From Nymphaea colorata (lineage: Eukaryota > Streptophyta > Magnoliopsida > Nymphaeales > Nymphaeaceae), in assembly GCF_008831285.2 (NCBI RefSeq), contig NC_045145.1, positions 13,082,802 through 13,146,801 of the forward strand: a DNA stretch of 64,000 nt, given 5' to 3'. The notes under the pieces were generated by a model. The model made no database searches, was not told the DNA's origin, and worked only from the letters and a program-made list of their open reading frames with translations. Shown here piece after piece: positions 12,121 through 23,500 of this stretch (positions are counted from its first letter, which is position 1; each line of letters opens with the position of its first letter). The position numbers and the translations under genes are program-made.

Positions 12121-12465
12121 CATATGTATAGTGATGCGGACGGGGCGGAATGCCCAAATGTTCGATCGATGGTCAACATTTATGCAGCCTTCTTGGGACT
12201 GAATTTTGTTGCAGGAAGTTCAAAGAAACAGCAAGTTGTTTCTCAGTCTAGCATAGAGGCTGATCGAACGTCATGCAGTGGCCAACATAGCAGATGATGC
12301 AACGTGGTAGACAGTTTTCTAGTTGAACTTGGAATAAGAACAAAAAAGTCTGCCATCCATATGGTGTGACAATGTGAGTGCAAAATATTTTCCAACTTTT
12401 TCATAAGCTCTCATGACTATCATGTTACTCGAAGCAAGCTTAACATAGGAGCATCCTTATCGCCC
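12121..12465 (+). mobile_element. Ty1/copia retrotransposon RNase H relic
   Basis: The frame opens with HMYSDADGAECPNVRS, continues to SSKKQQVVSQSSIEAD, then after a frame change gives HAVANIADDATW, VDSFLVELGIRT and IWCDNVSAKYFPTFS, and ends SSHDYHVTR. These match, in order, the copia RNase H signature: SDADWAGC, SSKKQ..VS.SS.EAE, the WCDN block and the HI..DYHFVR block. The acidic residues expected in the active site (SDAD, SIEAD, CDN) are still readable. Several frameshifts and stops interrupt the reading, and the reverse transcriptase and integrase are not found upstream. It is an old 3' pol fragment. Confidence 0.85.
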
Positions 12466-12514
12466 AGCACCTAAGGGTTTGGTACCTGTTTCTTGGACAG
12501 AAAGAAAGTTGTGT

Positions 12515-12625
12515 GCACCATGGGCACGTCACGCACTAAAGGATGGAAGGACATTTTGGTCATTTGTTTAAAAGAAACGTCCTTTACAATCTTTTTATTT
12601 TTGTCTTTATAAAAAGTTTTTTCCT
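12515..12625 (+). repeat. Direct repeat, right copy (candidate 3' LTR remnant)
   Basis: This is the partner of 10045-10165, sharing the same series of words ending in tttttgtctttataaaaagtt. It lies about 50 bp after the RNase H relic, the expected place for the polypurine tract and 3' LTR of a copia element. Confidence 0.45.
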
Positions 12626-12639
12626 GTGTGAACTAAGTG

Positions 12640-13980
12640 TATTTTAGTCATTAACCGTAGTTGCGCACGGAAATTTATGCACCAGTATGGCGCATATAAT
12701 CAGGTTTGCTATTTGAGGCTTCCCTTCTCAGTTTATTGGACAACCCATGGCATGATGTAACTTCTTCAGTGACACACTGGACCTCAGTCTTGCCCCTTAG
12801 TTCTCTTTCAGCTGGTGGAAGAGGCAAAACCAGCTTCAATTCCTAACCACAATTATTGATGTTCGATGAGTTGAGCCAACTCTAGTTCACTCTTGACCTC
12901 TCTTAGTTAAACTCGGATCGAGCTCAACTCATCTAATAAACAAGTCGTGTTTGGGTTAAAGTTAAGTAAACGAGTAGAGTTCGAGCTTGGCAAGCTCAAC
13001 TTACGTAAACTTGAGTAAGATCACTTGAGTAAGATCAATAAGATAACATGTAAAAGATTATTTAGAATATCATCACGACAATAAACAGCTACATCGGATT
13101 TCCTCCTTCCCAGAAAGTTCCAACTCTCAAATTCTAATTTCGCTGTTTCTACTCGTGTTCAAATTGATTTTTTTTTTTAAATAATGGTCCGGCTAAGCTT
13201 CAGCCCAATCTTGGCCTGAGTTTAGCATCAGCAGTTTGAGTTCGAGCCAAATTCGAGCCAACAGATATAAGTATATCGTAACTTCTCTCTGCATATGCTT
13301 ATATCTCATCTTGATCTTGGGTACCGTTTGGCAACAATAACAGTATGTAACTATTCCATATATTCTGTCCCAAATATTATGCACATTTATGTAAGATTAT
13401 GTTACAACATTCCATGAATCTGCCCACCCTAAATATGAGGGCAGATACATACAACAATGATATACTGTTGTGCTTACCGGTTGACCCCTACTTCCTGCTT
13501 TGTTTCTAGAGTTGCAAGCATTTAAATGATATTTTCATTATTATTATTTTTTGGAGCTAGATTTGGTGGTTATATATGTTTGTGTTATTTTTAGTCTTAT
13601 GTGAAATAATTGCTTATTTGTGTGCTTTAACTTATGTATGCTGGATTCCTGTCATTCCAGTAACATAGTGATCCAAATACTAGAATCTGTAAGTGATGGT
13701 CACATCAACTGGATCAGTGATTTATTATCAGCTATAATATGTATGACCAATCACCAGGTTTGATTACTCGCATGAAGCAAGATACGAGCATCAGAAATGT
13801 ATGTGGAGCATACTAAGTGCGTGACTGAATTTTTATACTCTTGTACAGGCCTGAATGTGACAAACAACATTTAGGAAGCACTTTGATAAAAGTGAGATCC
13901 ATTTAATTGATCAAAACATCAATAGAATATGTTACGAAACATTGCCAAAGGAAGCTCATTAAATTCATGTTCTTTTGTTG
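12640..13980. repeat. Degraded repeats with AGCTCGA/GAGTTCGAG words; no gene
   Basis: Between about 12850 and 13260 the sequence is packed with gagctcaact, gagttcgagc and gagccaac words, a composition seen in degraded plant repeats. The rest is AT-rich with no recognisable gene. Confidence 0.4.
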
Positions 13981-13981
13981 C

Positions 13982-14129
13982 TATGACTTTCGATTGTTGA
14001 TTTTGGCTTTTGCCTTTATATTATTGGGTAAATCATTAAGCTATGTTCATGCATTATGACTTTCGATTGTTGATTTTTGGCTTTTGCCTTTATATTATTC
14101 GGTAAATCATTAAGCTATGTTAATGCATT
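13982..14129 (+). repeat. Two-copy tandem duplication, 73-bp unit
   Basis: tatgactttcgattgttga begins at 13982 and again at 14055. The two copies run through ttttgcctttatattatt and aaatcattaagctatgtt with only a few differences. Confidence 0.9.
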
Positions 14130-14242
14130 GAGATATGGCACCCCTGACTATTAAAATTCCTCAACATCTTACAAGATATTATGTATCAAGCCAAAATTAC
14201 TAGTAGTACTTTAGACGGACCAACAGTTACAATACACACCAG

Positions 14243-14415
14243 GGACGGATGCACGGCGCCAGCAGGGGGCTTGGTCCCCTACCCCCAAATTTAAAAAAAA
14301 TCAAACATTGATATGTAATTTTCATAAATTTTAGTTTAACGTATATAAAAAATTTGAAAAATTCTATTTTGGTCTCTATTAAAATTTTGAAACTATAGTT
14401 CGGTTCTGACACACA
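14243..14415 (-). repeat. GGGGCGGA-family interspersed element, copy 5
   Basis: In plus orientation the segment starts cagggacggatgcacgg, has gggggcttggtcccctacc, then the AT core with aaatttgaaaaattctatt and attttgaaactatagttcgg. The order is the same as in copies 2 and 4. The far end has lost the GC-rich terminal block. Confidence 0.65.
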
Positions 14416-14419
14416 CATT

Positions 14420-15138
14420 CTAACATATAGAGCACTGATATGATTGTGCAAGTAATGTTGATCTTATTTTTCTTGTGGATTAAATATTTGAGTACTGGTC
14501 ATGCTATGAGTCACCAAAGAAATGATTGTCAAATAATATGCTTTTTGGCTCCTTTAGTGTTACGTAGAAATTAAGCTCTCTTTTTGTGCAGTTTAACTGC
14601 TAACATGTATCTGTGCGTTTTGCTTTGTTTCTTTTTGTGTGCTTTTGAACGGTTGAGTCAATTTTTGGCAAACATCACCGTGAATATCAGCATTAATTGC
14701 AACTCTCCTGATCTTTCTACATTGTACAGATTGATTTTGCTGGGACCTAATCCCCAGCAAGCTGTTCATGCAACATAAATTCTGCTTTTGACTAGCAAGT
14801 AAACCAATCAAATGACAGCATTTCTTTCACTTCTGTTTTGAGAAATTTGGTGGTGATTCTGCCGTCGACTGCTGAATGTTTGTTTCTTGGTCCTGATCTA
14901 GCAGCAGCAGGATGCATTACGTGCCTCAAATTAATCCTGAAGTTCTTTCTTGAATTCAAAAGTTCCAGCATAACGAGAAACCACTAACGAGGTATAGCAT
15001 AAGCAACTACTTGGTTGAACTGTTAAATTTCCATAGAATAGATGCTTGATCCATGCAAATGCTAACGGAATTCTGTTTTTATCTTAATTTTTAAATTTTG
15101 GAGATACATAAACGGTAGTCATGGATATTACAGTTGCT
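14420..15138. other. Non-coding DNA up to the gap, no gene recognised
   Basis: A 64-codon plus frame (14584-14778) ends with RLILLGPNPQQAVHAT but matches nothing I recognise. I see no other feature. Confidence 0.4.
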
Positions 15139-15238
15139 NNNNNNNNNNNNNNNNNNNNNNNNNNNNNNNNNNNNNNNNNNNNNNNNNNNNNNNNNNNNNN
15201 NNNNNNNNNNNNNNNNNNNNNNNNNNNNNNNNNNNNNN
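15139..15238. other. Assembly gap (100 N)
   Basis: Exactly 100 unknown bases, a conventional placeholder for a gap of unspecified length. It directly abuts the left end of the satellite array, so the array is probably longer than shown. Confidence 0.98.
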
Positions 15239-18200
15239 AGACCGGATCAGGTGAACCTCTGATCTTGACCGTTTTTCGAAATCCCAAATCCAACATCCCA
15301 AACCGGATTGGATGAGACCTCTAATCCGTATCATATATATATTCAAAATCTTGAATCCAACATCCCAGACCAGATCAGGTGAGACCTCTGATCTTGACCA
15401 TTGGTCGAAATCCCAAATCCAACATCCCAAACCGGATTGGATGAGACCTCTAATCCGTATCACATATATAAGTTTAAAATCCAACGTCCTAGACCATTTA
15501 AGATCAGACTTCTATTTTAAATCTTAGGATGTTATCCCAAATTCCATTTGGCAAGCCGGACTAGATCGGACCTCTCATCTATCTCTTATATCAAAATTTC
15601 AAATCCCGTCTCATATATTTGGTCACATGAAACGGATGGGTGGCTTTTTGATTTCCTGTAAATTCTTTTCACATCCCTTAGGAGTTTTTGAAATCACTTG
15701 AAGAATATTACTTTGTCTATATAGATCATCGAATCTTCTCAATTCCTTGTATTTGATTTAAAATATTTCCTAAATGCTTGTCAAATTCTCAAAGTTTTTC
15801 AATGCACTTTTCCATTTTGATGTTTGTTGGTTATAGTGGATTGAATGAATTTTTAAAATGATTTTAAGCGTGGTGTAAAGTGGAGGTTCGAGTTTTAAAG
15901 TTCAAAATCCAATCAACTAGACCTCTAATCAGAAGCTTTGGTCTAAATCCTGCATGCAACATCCTAGACCGGATCAGTGCTGACCTCTGATCCAAACATT
16001 AGCTCTGAATCCCTAATTCAACACCTCATAGCAAATCAGATTAGACCTCTGATCTATTTCTTAGATGCAAACCCTAAATCAAACGTCATAGAACCGATAC
16101 AAATGGTTTATGAATCTTTGAAATCGTTTCCTGTTTTATAAATCTTTGTAACCACTCTCTAAGTTTTCCAAAATTTTGTAAATTGACATCAAATTCTTAT
16201 TATTGATTTTCTTGGAATTTTCTCAATTTCACCAGAGATCTTCAATTTTTTGGATTTGATTTCGCACTTCTCTTAAATCATTGCTAAATTCTCAAGTTTG
16301 TAAATGCACCTTCAACTTTTAGGTTTCTAAATTCCATTGGATTGTATGTATACTCAAAGCGATTTTAAACATGGTCTAGACTGGGGTTAATATTTTAAAA
16401 TTCACATCCACATTAAAAATATACATTCGACATCTTAGAGCGGATAAGGTGAGATCTATGTTCCAGCTGATTGTTCAAAATCTTGAGTCCAACATCCCAG
16501 ACCGGATCAGGTGAGACCTCTGATCTTGACCGTTTTTTCGAAATCCCAAATCCAACATCCCAAACCGGATTGGATGAGACCTCTAATCCGTATCATATAT
16601 ATATTCAAAATCTTGAATCCAACATCCCAGACCAGATCAGGTGAGACCTCTGATCTTGACCATTGGTCGAAATCCCAAATCCAACATCCCAAACCGGATT
16701 GGATGAGACCTCTAATCCGTATCACATATATAAGTTTAAAATCCAACGTCCTAGACCATTTAAGATCAGACTTCTATTTTAAATCTTAGGATGTTATCCC
16801 AAATTCCATTTGGCAAGCCGGACTAGATCGGACCTCTCATCTATCTCTTATATCAAAATTTCAAATCCCGTCTCATATATTTGGTCACATGAAACGGATG
16901 GGTGGCTTTTTGATTTCCTGTAAATTCTTTTCACATCCCTTAGGAGTTTTTGAAATCACTTGAAGAATATTACTTTGTCTATATAGATCATCGAATCTTC
17001 TCAATTCCTTGTATTTGATTTAAAATATTTCCTAAATGCTTGTCAAATTCTCAAAGTTTTTCAATGCACTTTTCCATTTTGATGTTTGTTGGTTATAGTG
17101 GATTGAATGAATTTTTAAAATGATTTTAAGCGTGGTGTAAAGTGGAGGTTCGAGTTTTAAAGTTCAAAATCCAATCAACTAGACCTCCAATCAGAAGCTT
17201 TGGTCTAAATCCTGCATGCAACATGCTAGACCGGATCAGTGCTGACCTCTGATTCAAACATTAGCTCCGAATCCCTAATTCAACACCTCATACCAGATCA
17301 GATTAGACCTCTGATCTATTTCTTAGATGCAAACCCTAAATCAAACGTCATAGAACCGATACAAATGGTTTATGAATCTTTGAAATCGTTTCCTGTTTTA
17401 TAAATCTTTGAAACCACTCTCTAAGTTTTCCAAAATTTTGTAAATTGACATCAAATTCTTATTATTGATTTTCTTGGAATTTTCTCAATTTCACCAGAGA
17501 TCTTCAATTTTTTTGGATTTGATTTCGCACTTCTCTTAAATCATTGCTAAATTCTCAAGTTTGTAAATGCACCTTTCAACTTTTAGGTTTCTAAATTCCA
17601 TTGGATTGTATGTATACTCAAAGCGATTTTAAACATGGTCTAGACTGGGGTTAATATTTTAAAATTCACATCCACATTAAAAATATACATTCGACATCTT
17701 AGAGCGGATAAGGTGAGATCTATGTTCCAGCTGGTTGTTCAAAATCTTGAGTCCAACATCCCAGACCGGATCAGGTGAGACCTCTGATCTTGACCGTTTT
17801 TTCGAAATCCCAAATCCAACATCCCAAACCGGATTGGATGAGACCTCTAATCCGTATCATATATATATTCAAAATCTTGAATCCAACATCCCAGACCAGA
17901 TCAGGTGAGACCTCTGATCTTGACCATTGGTCGAAATCCCAAATCCAACATCCCAAACCGGATTGGATGAGACCTCTAATCCGTATCACATATATAAGTT
18001 TAAAATCCAACGTCCTAGACCATTTAAGATCAGACTTCTATTTTAAATCTTAGGATGTTATCCCAAATTCCATTTGGCAAGCCGGACTAGATCGGACCTC
18101 TCATCTATCTCTTATATCAAAATTTCAAATCCCGTCTCATATATTTGGTCACATGAAACGGATGGGTGGCTTTTTGATTTCCTGTAAATTCTTTTCACAT

Positions 18201-19554
18201 CCCTTAGGAGTTTTTGAAATCACTTGAAGAATATTACTTTGTCTATATAGATCATCGAATCTTCTCAATTCCTTGTATTTGATTTAAAATATTTCCTAAA
18301 TGCTTGTCAAATTCTCAAAGTTTTTCAATGCACTTTTCCATTTTGATGTTTGTTGGTTATAGTGGATTGAATGAATTTTTAAAATGATTTTAAGCGTGGT
18401 GTAAAGTGGAGGTTCGAGTTTTAAAGTTCAAAATCCAATCAACTAGACCTCCAATCGGAAGCTTTGGTCTAAATCCTGCATGCAACATGCTAGACCGGAT
18501 CAGTGCTGACCTCTGATTCAAACATTAGCTCCGAATCCCTAATTCAACACCTCATACCAGATCAGATTAGACCTCTGATCTATTTCTTAGATGCAAACCC
18601 TAAATCAAACGTCATAGAACCGATACAAATGGTTTATGAATCTTTGAAATCGTTTCCTGTTTTATAAATCTTTGAAACCACTCTCTAAGTTTTCCAAAAT
18701 TTTGTAAATTGACATCAAATTCTTATTATTGATTTTCTTGGAATTTTCTCAATTTCACCAGAGATCTTCAATTTTTTTGGATTTGATTTCGCACTTCTCT
18801 TAAATCATTGCTAAATTCTCAAGTTTGTAAATGTACCTTTCAACTTTTAGGTTTCTAAATTCCATTGGATTGTATGTATACTCAAAGCGATTTTAAACAT
18901 GGTCTAGATTGGGGTTAATATTTTAAAATTCACATCCACATTAAAAATATACATTCGACATCTTAGAGCGGATAAGGTGAGATCTATGTTCCAGCTGGTT
19001 GTTCAAAATCTTGAGTCCAACATCCCAGACCGGATCAGGTGAGACCTCTGATCTTGACCGTTTTTTCGAAATCCCAAATCCAACATCCCAAACCGGATTG
19101 GATGAGACCTCTAATCCGTATCATATATATATTCAAAATCTTGAATCCAACATCCCTGACTAGATCAGGTGAGACCTCTGATCTTGACCATTGGTCGAAA
19201 TCCCAAATCCAACATCCCAAACCGGATTGGATGAGACCTCTAATCCGTATCACATATATAAGTTTAAAATCCAACGTCCTAGACCATTTAAGATCAGACT
19301 TCTATTTTAAATCTTAGGATGTTATCCCAAATTCCATTTGGCAAGCCGGACTAGATCGGACCTCTCATCTATCTCTTATATCAGAATTTCAAATCCCGTC
19401 TCATATATTTGGTCACATGAAACGGATGGGTGGCTTTTTGATTTCCTGTAAATTCTTTTCACATCCCTTAGGAGTTTTTGAAATCACTTGAAGAATATTA
19501 CTTTGTCTATATAGATCATCGAATCTTCTCAATTCCTTGTATTTGATTTAAAAT
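15239..19554 (+). repeat. Satellite array: 1264-bp monomer, about 3.4 copies, with nested sub-repeats
   Basis: The landmark agaccggatcaggtga occurs at 15239, 16499, 17763 and 19027, giving periods of 1260, 1264 and 1264 bp. Adjacent monomers differ at only scattered positions. The fourth monomer is cut after about 528 bp at 19554, where unrelated sequence begins. Each monomer also holds about ten diverged copies of a 62-66 bp sub-repeat centred on ccggatcaggtgagacctct. In unit 2 these lie near 16499, 16561, 16629, 16691, 16816, 17227, 17291 and 17701. The sub-repeat is a near-palindrome (GATCAG-GT around GAG to AC-CTCTGATC). The remaining monomer sequence is AT-rich and non-repetitive. Open frames of 79 and 92 codons repeat with the array and are not genes. 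Confidence 0.97.
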
Positions 19555-19859
19555 CAGGAATTTAAGCTGCACATAATTAGTTTGACTTGGAGATGTTTCC
19601 TTGATCCCTTTTTCAGTGCTAAAACTTGAGTTGATTGTAGAAACATTAGCTTTGGTTATTCACATGTAAGCCGATTAGTGGGTCAAGGTCTAATTTGATT
19701 TAAGTTCCATATGGAAATAATTGGTTATCTACAACAACATTGTGATGCTTGGGGTTATTTGGGGCATTGTATTTTGGTATCATAAAAATGAGACCTTAGC
19801 TTACGATGCTTCCTTTTTTACTGATGTTTTATCCTTCTTTTTGTGCTTTTAGTGTTTTT
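19555..19859. other. Single-copy spacer, no gene recognised
   Basis: AT-rich sequence between the truncated last satellite monomer and the dispersed 1.35-kb repeat. Nothing was identified. Confidence 0.5.
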
Positions 19860-21245
19860 TGATAGAAGAACTTAACTCAAACCATTTGTGAAACTTTCAA
19901 TCAGTTGAATACCCAACTTTTCTGGAACCCGTCACCCTTAAACCAACCTTTTATATAGAAGACCCTACTTTTATGGGATATTTGGTGAAGTTCATTCCTT
20001 TAACCAGCCAAGTTTTACATTCAACCATCTCTTTAAGAGTACAGTTCCTTTCTCCTGGTGATATGTCATTTGATGTCAAGAACTTTTGTAAAATATAAAC
20101 TTTTTAGTTCTGATAAAAACATTTTGGAAGTGTTTTCTCACACAATGATGTGCCTTGATTTATTCTTAGTACCTTTCAAGTGAAAGGTAGAAATTTCAAG
20201 TTCTTGTTGTCCATCAACGGAAGAGGAAAATTGAAAAAAATCCTGGATTTGAGCATTGAAGAAAAATCCTATGAAGTTGAAAAAGTCAAGACTAGGAAAT
20301 GCTATTGACTCTGGCGATCAAGCGTCTGCAAGGATTTAGCAAGAAAATATCTTGACGGAGAAGCCAAAATGCTCTATAAGATCTTGGCATGTAGCAAAAT
20401 GAGAGTTGAGAGATGGGCTCGGGGCTTGTGTAGTTGTTCCTCTGAGTCAATAATCGAGAGTACCGGGTAGGCATAAAGGTGATTTATGTCTATTTTGCGA
20501 AGATAATGACTTACGAACTTTTGGCTCGTTCAAAACCTGTAAGGTGAAGCGGGTTGGACATGTGACAAAGCTATATATAACCACCAAAGCGGTGGAGCTT
20601 CGTAGTAGCCTTTGGGGTGGTGAGGTATTCCCTCAAAGGTGAAGGTCGGCCCAAAAAAAAAAAAATCAAACACAAGAAAAAAGATTGAAAGGCAAAAAGC
20701 CAAATGCAAAAGAAAAAAATGAAGAAAAAACAAGAAAAAAACAAAATGTGCCTGCCAAGAGATGAAATACATGAAGGCTGAACTCGCAAGAATTGGATGC
20801 GACAATCTTTCGTGGATGTACGATTTTGGGGTCAATATCTGCTCCTTTTTTTTATTATCTAGGATGTCGAGGATGATTCCTTTTTATTCATATTCTGGAA
20901 ATTGAAAGACATTCCCTCTAGAGATTGGACAACATTGATGCGAAATAAAACCTAATGTTTGTATGGTACTGAAAGTACACCAAGGTTATATTATTTGCAC
21001 AACACGAGCACTCAAGCCTATGAGTTGAATTGATCATTTTTGAACTATTTCGAAATTCAAAGTAAAAACTTGACGTCTCTTGTATGTTTCCAGGCTTCCT
21101 AGGCATAGTAAAAACTAACCAATCCCCCTTTGGTCTTAAAATTTTTTGCCCATTTCATTACCAAATTGCTGGTCCTTCCGTGAAATAGATGAAACCCCTC
21201 AAACCTAGTCCAACCTGAGCGTGATGAATTATCCATCATTTCCTA
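19860..21245 (+). repeat. Dispersed 1.35-kb repeat, diverged copy
   Basis: The segment shares ordered blocks with 33720-35065 and 53487-54832: gaaactttcaatcagttga-like opening, cacccttaaaccaac, gcgtctgcaaggattta, gagagatgggctcggggctt, cgagagtaccgggtaggcat, tagcctttggggtggtgag, an A-rich/GAAAA tract, and ggctgaactc. It is clearly more diverged from the two later copies than they are from each other. The A-rich GAAAA tract and lack of coding suggest a non-coding part of an LTR retrotransposon, but that is inference. Confidence 0.75.
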
Positions 21246-21676
21246 TTTAGTCCATCTTAACTGCATAACCCAAACTTACTGTTTTTCTTTTCAAAAGCAC
21301 TAGGTGATATTTTTCAAAAGTTCTTCGAAGTTGCATAGCGGTATGTCCTTGGCTTCACTTTTTTTTTTTGTGAGTTATATAAATTTCAGCCGTTTCCTCT
21401 TTATTCTTTGTTTCATTCTAGCTGCAGTTAAAATCTTTTTGGTAGTATAGTTCCTGTAATAAAAGGATCAGCCGTATTCTTAAACTGGCTCCACCCATGT
21501 CTGTATCCATGCATTTTTATGTCATCAATTAGGGCTTTTTTTTTATTCCTTTAGGGTGGTCCCTTTATTTTAATTTACATGTGACTGGACATGATCCTGA
21601 ATTGTCTTTTGGTTGTCTTTTATTTCCAAGAGGCGTCTACCCAGTAGAGGCATGATTTCTCATTTTGGATCTGAGA
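21246..21676. other. AT-rich spacer, possibly intron upstream of the SufS exon
   Basis: No gene or repeat was recognised. The sequence leading into the cysteine-desulfurase exon ends gatctgagag, which could be an acceptor, but no upstream SufS exon (transit peptide) was found. Confidence 0.4.
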
Positions 21677-21742
21677 GCGTATTTAGACAATGCAGCTACG
21701 TCTCAAAAGCCATATGCTGTTTTGGAAGTTCTCCATGATTAT
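21677..21742 (+). pseudogene. Chloroplast-type cysteine desulfurase (SufS/NFS2), single exon fragment
   Basis: The 66-nt frame reads AYLDNAATSQKPYAVLEVL followed by HDY and ends at a donor gtgagt (21743). LDNAATSQKP is the hallmark near the N-terminus of the class-II SufS aminotransferase fold. In plants NFS2 (CpNifS) is a plastid PLP enzyme that takes sulfur from cysteine for Fe-S cluster assembly. The expected continuation (YNSNVHRG and onward) is not found in the following kilobase. The PLP lysine and catalytic cysteine are absent because they lie in later exons. Either this is a lone exon fragment or the first recognisable exon of a gene interrupted by the 19-kb duplication. The identity rests on one short but highly diagnostic match. 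Confidence 0.7.
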
Positions 21743-22540
21743 GTGAGTGATACAACTCGAATGGTCACCACAATATTCATTACTTAAGGTATCCCAACAT
21801 AACGCCCCATGCCTACCCTTCTCTCTCTCTCTCGTCTGATTGCTTGCTCACTCACATCCATGTTCAGAGTTGGACACCCACAATGATGCACTCTTCCTGT
21901 TTGCAAAGCAAGCAAGAAACTGTATATCAAGAAAGGAAAAAAATAAGGGTAGTTCATTGGGTGCATGATAAATCATTTGATTTAATCTTTTTTCAATAAT
22001 TTTGTATTGTGCATTATTTCATTGTTTTATTATTTGGCATATTGTGTGGTAGGTATTTGAAAAGACCCTGGAACCTCAGTGTCACCTGTCTTTTCTCATT
22101 GTTTCTAGCAGCAGCAGTCCTTTCTCATTGTTTCTAGCAGCAGCAGTCCGACCCATATAAGTGCTTAATGTCCTATACACTCATTCATGTTAATAATTTT
22201 CTATAATTAATATGTTACAAGTGAAATTCATTGGCAATACTGTCGCGCGTATCTTGTCTATGTCAGGTGTAGTGGGCTATGTCGAGAATATAATCAGGGT
22301 CTCTCTATCAGATCTCAACAACCTGGAATAGCTGCCACACCCCTAACTGTGCCTTTATAATTAGGCTGGTAAAGCATCTAATCAGGCTGGTAAAGCATCT
22401 ATATAAGCATATTGTGTCATTATTTAGTGAAGTGATTGCAGCATGAACTTAAACCATGAGAAGAGAATTCGTTTTGTTGATACTCTAGCCATCTAGAATC
22501 TGCAATACAGCATCAAGCATCAGATGGAACAGACCTACAC
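21743..22540. other. Spacer with two short tandem duplications
   Basis: A 29-bp unit containing cattgtttctagcagcagca is duplicated at about 22093-22149, and a roughly 23-bp unit with aggctggtaaagcatct at about 22363-22401. CTCTCTCT lies at 21821-21833. No gene was seen. Confidence 0.6.
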
Positions 22541-23500
22541 TCAATGGTGCGGTTAGTAGATCTCTCTTTGAACCCAATATGATTTTGCATGCCTTACAAT
22601 GCTAGCTCTGCTGTCAATTTTCAGGATTTTTCAAAATGATTATTAGTGTGACTGCTTGCATTCTCAAGAATAGAAGCATGTATTTGTACTTCTCACAAAA
22701 CTTTTAGATTTTTCTATTGTTTTCACTTATATTCAGATATATTTTATGTGCATTATGGACAAATTTGTGACCCTCAAACTGAAGCTGCTTTGGGCTTTTA
22801 AGTTCAGAATACATGACAGTTTACCATTGATCTAAATTAGTCTCATGGAGAGTTCACAATTCTTGAATATTGTTGTTTGCAATAAGGTTCTGACTTTGTT
22901 AACAAAATAGGCTAATCGTAAACCAATTATGTCCGTCAATTGCGAGACAAACATTATGTTCGACCATAATTTGCCTTGAAACCAGCCAGGTAAATGCGTT
23001 TGTGGATCTGAATGTTAAGCTGGAACTGGACCCATTTATTTGGATCTCGTACGGCAAAAGAGATTTAGATTATATCTTTGATTTCATGTGCTTCAGGTAT
23101 TCAAACCCAAACTTAAACCTGGGAGCTGATAAATTTGCAATCCAATTAGGCGAAGTTGAATCTTATTCCTGTCAGATTTGACTTCAATTTCGGGTCTGGA
23201 TTTAAAAGTAAAACTGTGATTGGGAAGCATGTATGCTGATTTCTTTTTTTAACTACTTATATTGATATGTGGTAAAGGTAGAAAAAGCTAACATTTGGAC
23301 GCCGCCTGGACGCCATTAATAAAAATGTTTAACGGAAATCACCAAACTAAGCAACCCTTGATGCGGTCCGCATGCAGTCCCTTGTTTTTTAAACTTTTCC
23401 CTCGGTCTTTTTTTCTCTCTCTCTGATCTTGAAAAGGGCAAGAACACGGTTTGTTCCCTCTCCCTCGCTTTTTAAAATTGTCCCTCGTCAGTTCTCTCTC
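22541..23500. other. Unit A left part, no gene recognised
   Basis: Non-coding sequence matching 41556-42456. The interval has CTCTCTC microsatellite at 23413-23424. Copy A has roughly 46 bp (about 23099-23145) missing from copy B. Confidence 0.6.

Noticed and set aside
15312-19317. Repeated 79- and 92-codon frames on both strands
   Set aside because: They recur with the 1264-bp satellite period and on both strands at once. They are by-products of the repeat.
15239-19554. Regularly spaced repeats that could suggest a CRISPR array
   Set aside because: The units are 1264 bp long with diverged 62-66 bp sub-repeats and no unique short spacers. The window is plant nuclear DNA.
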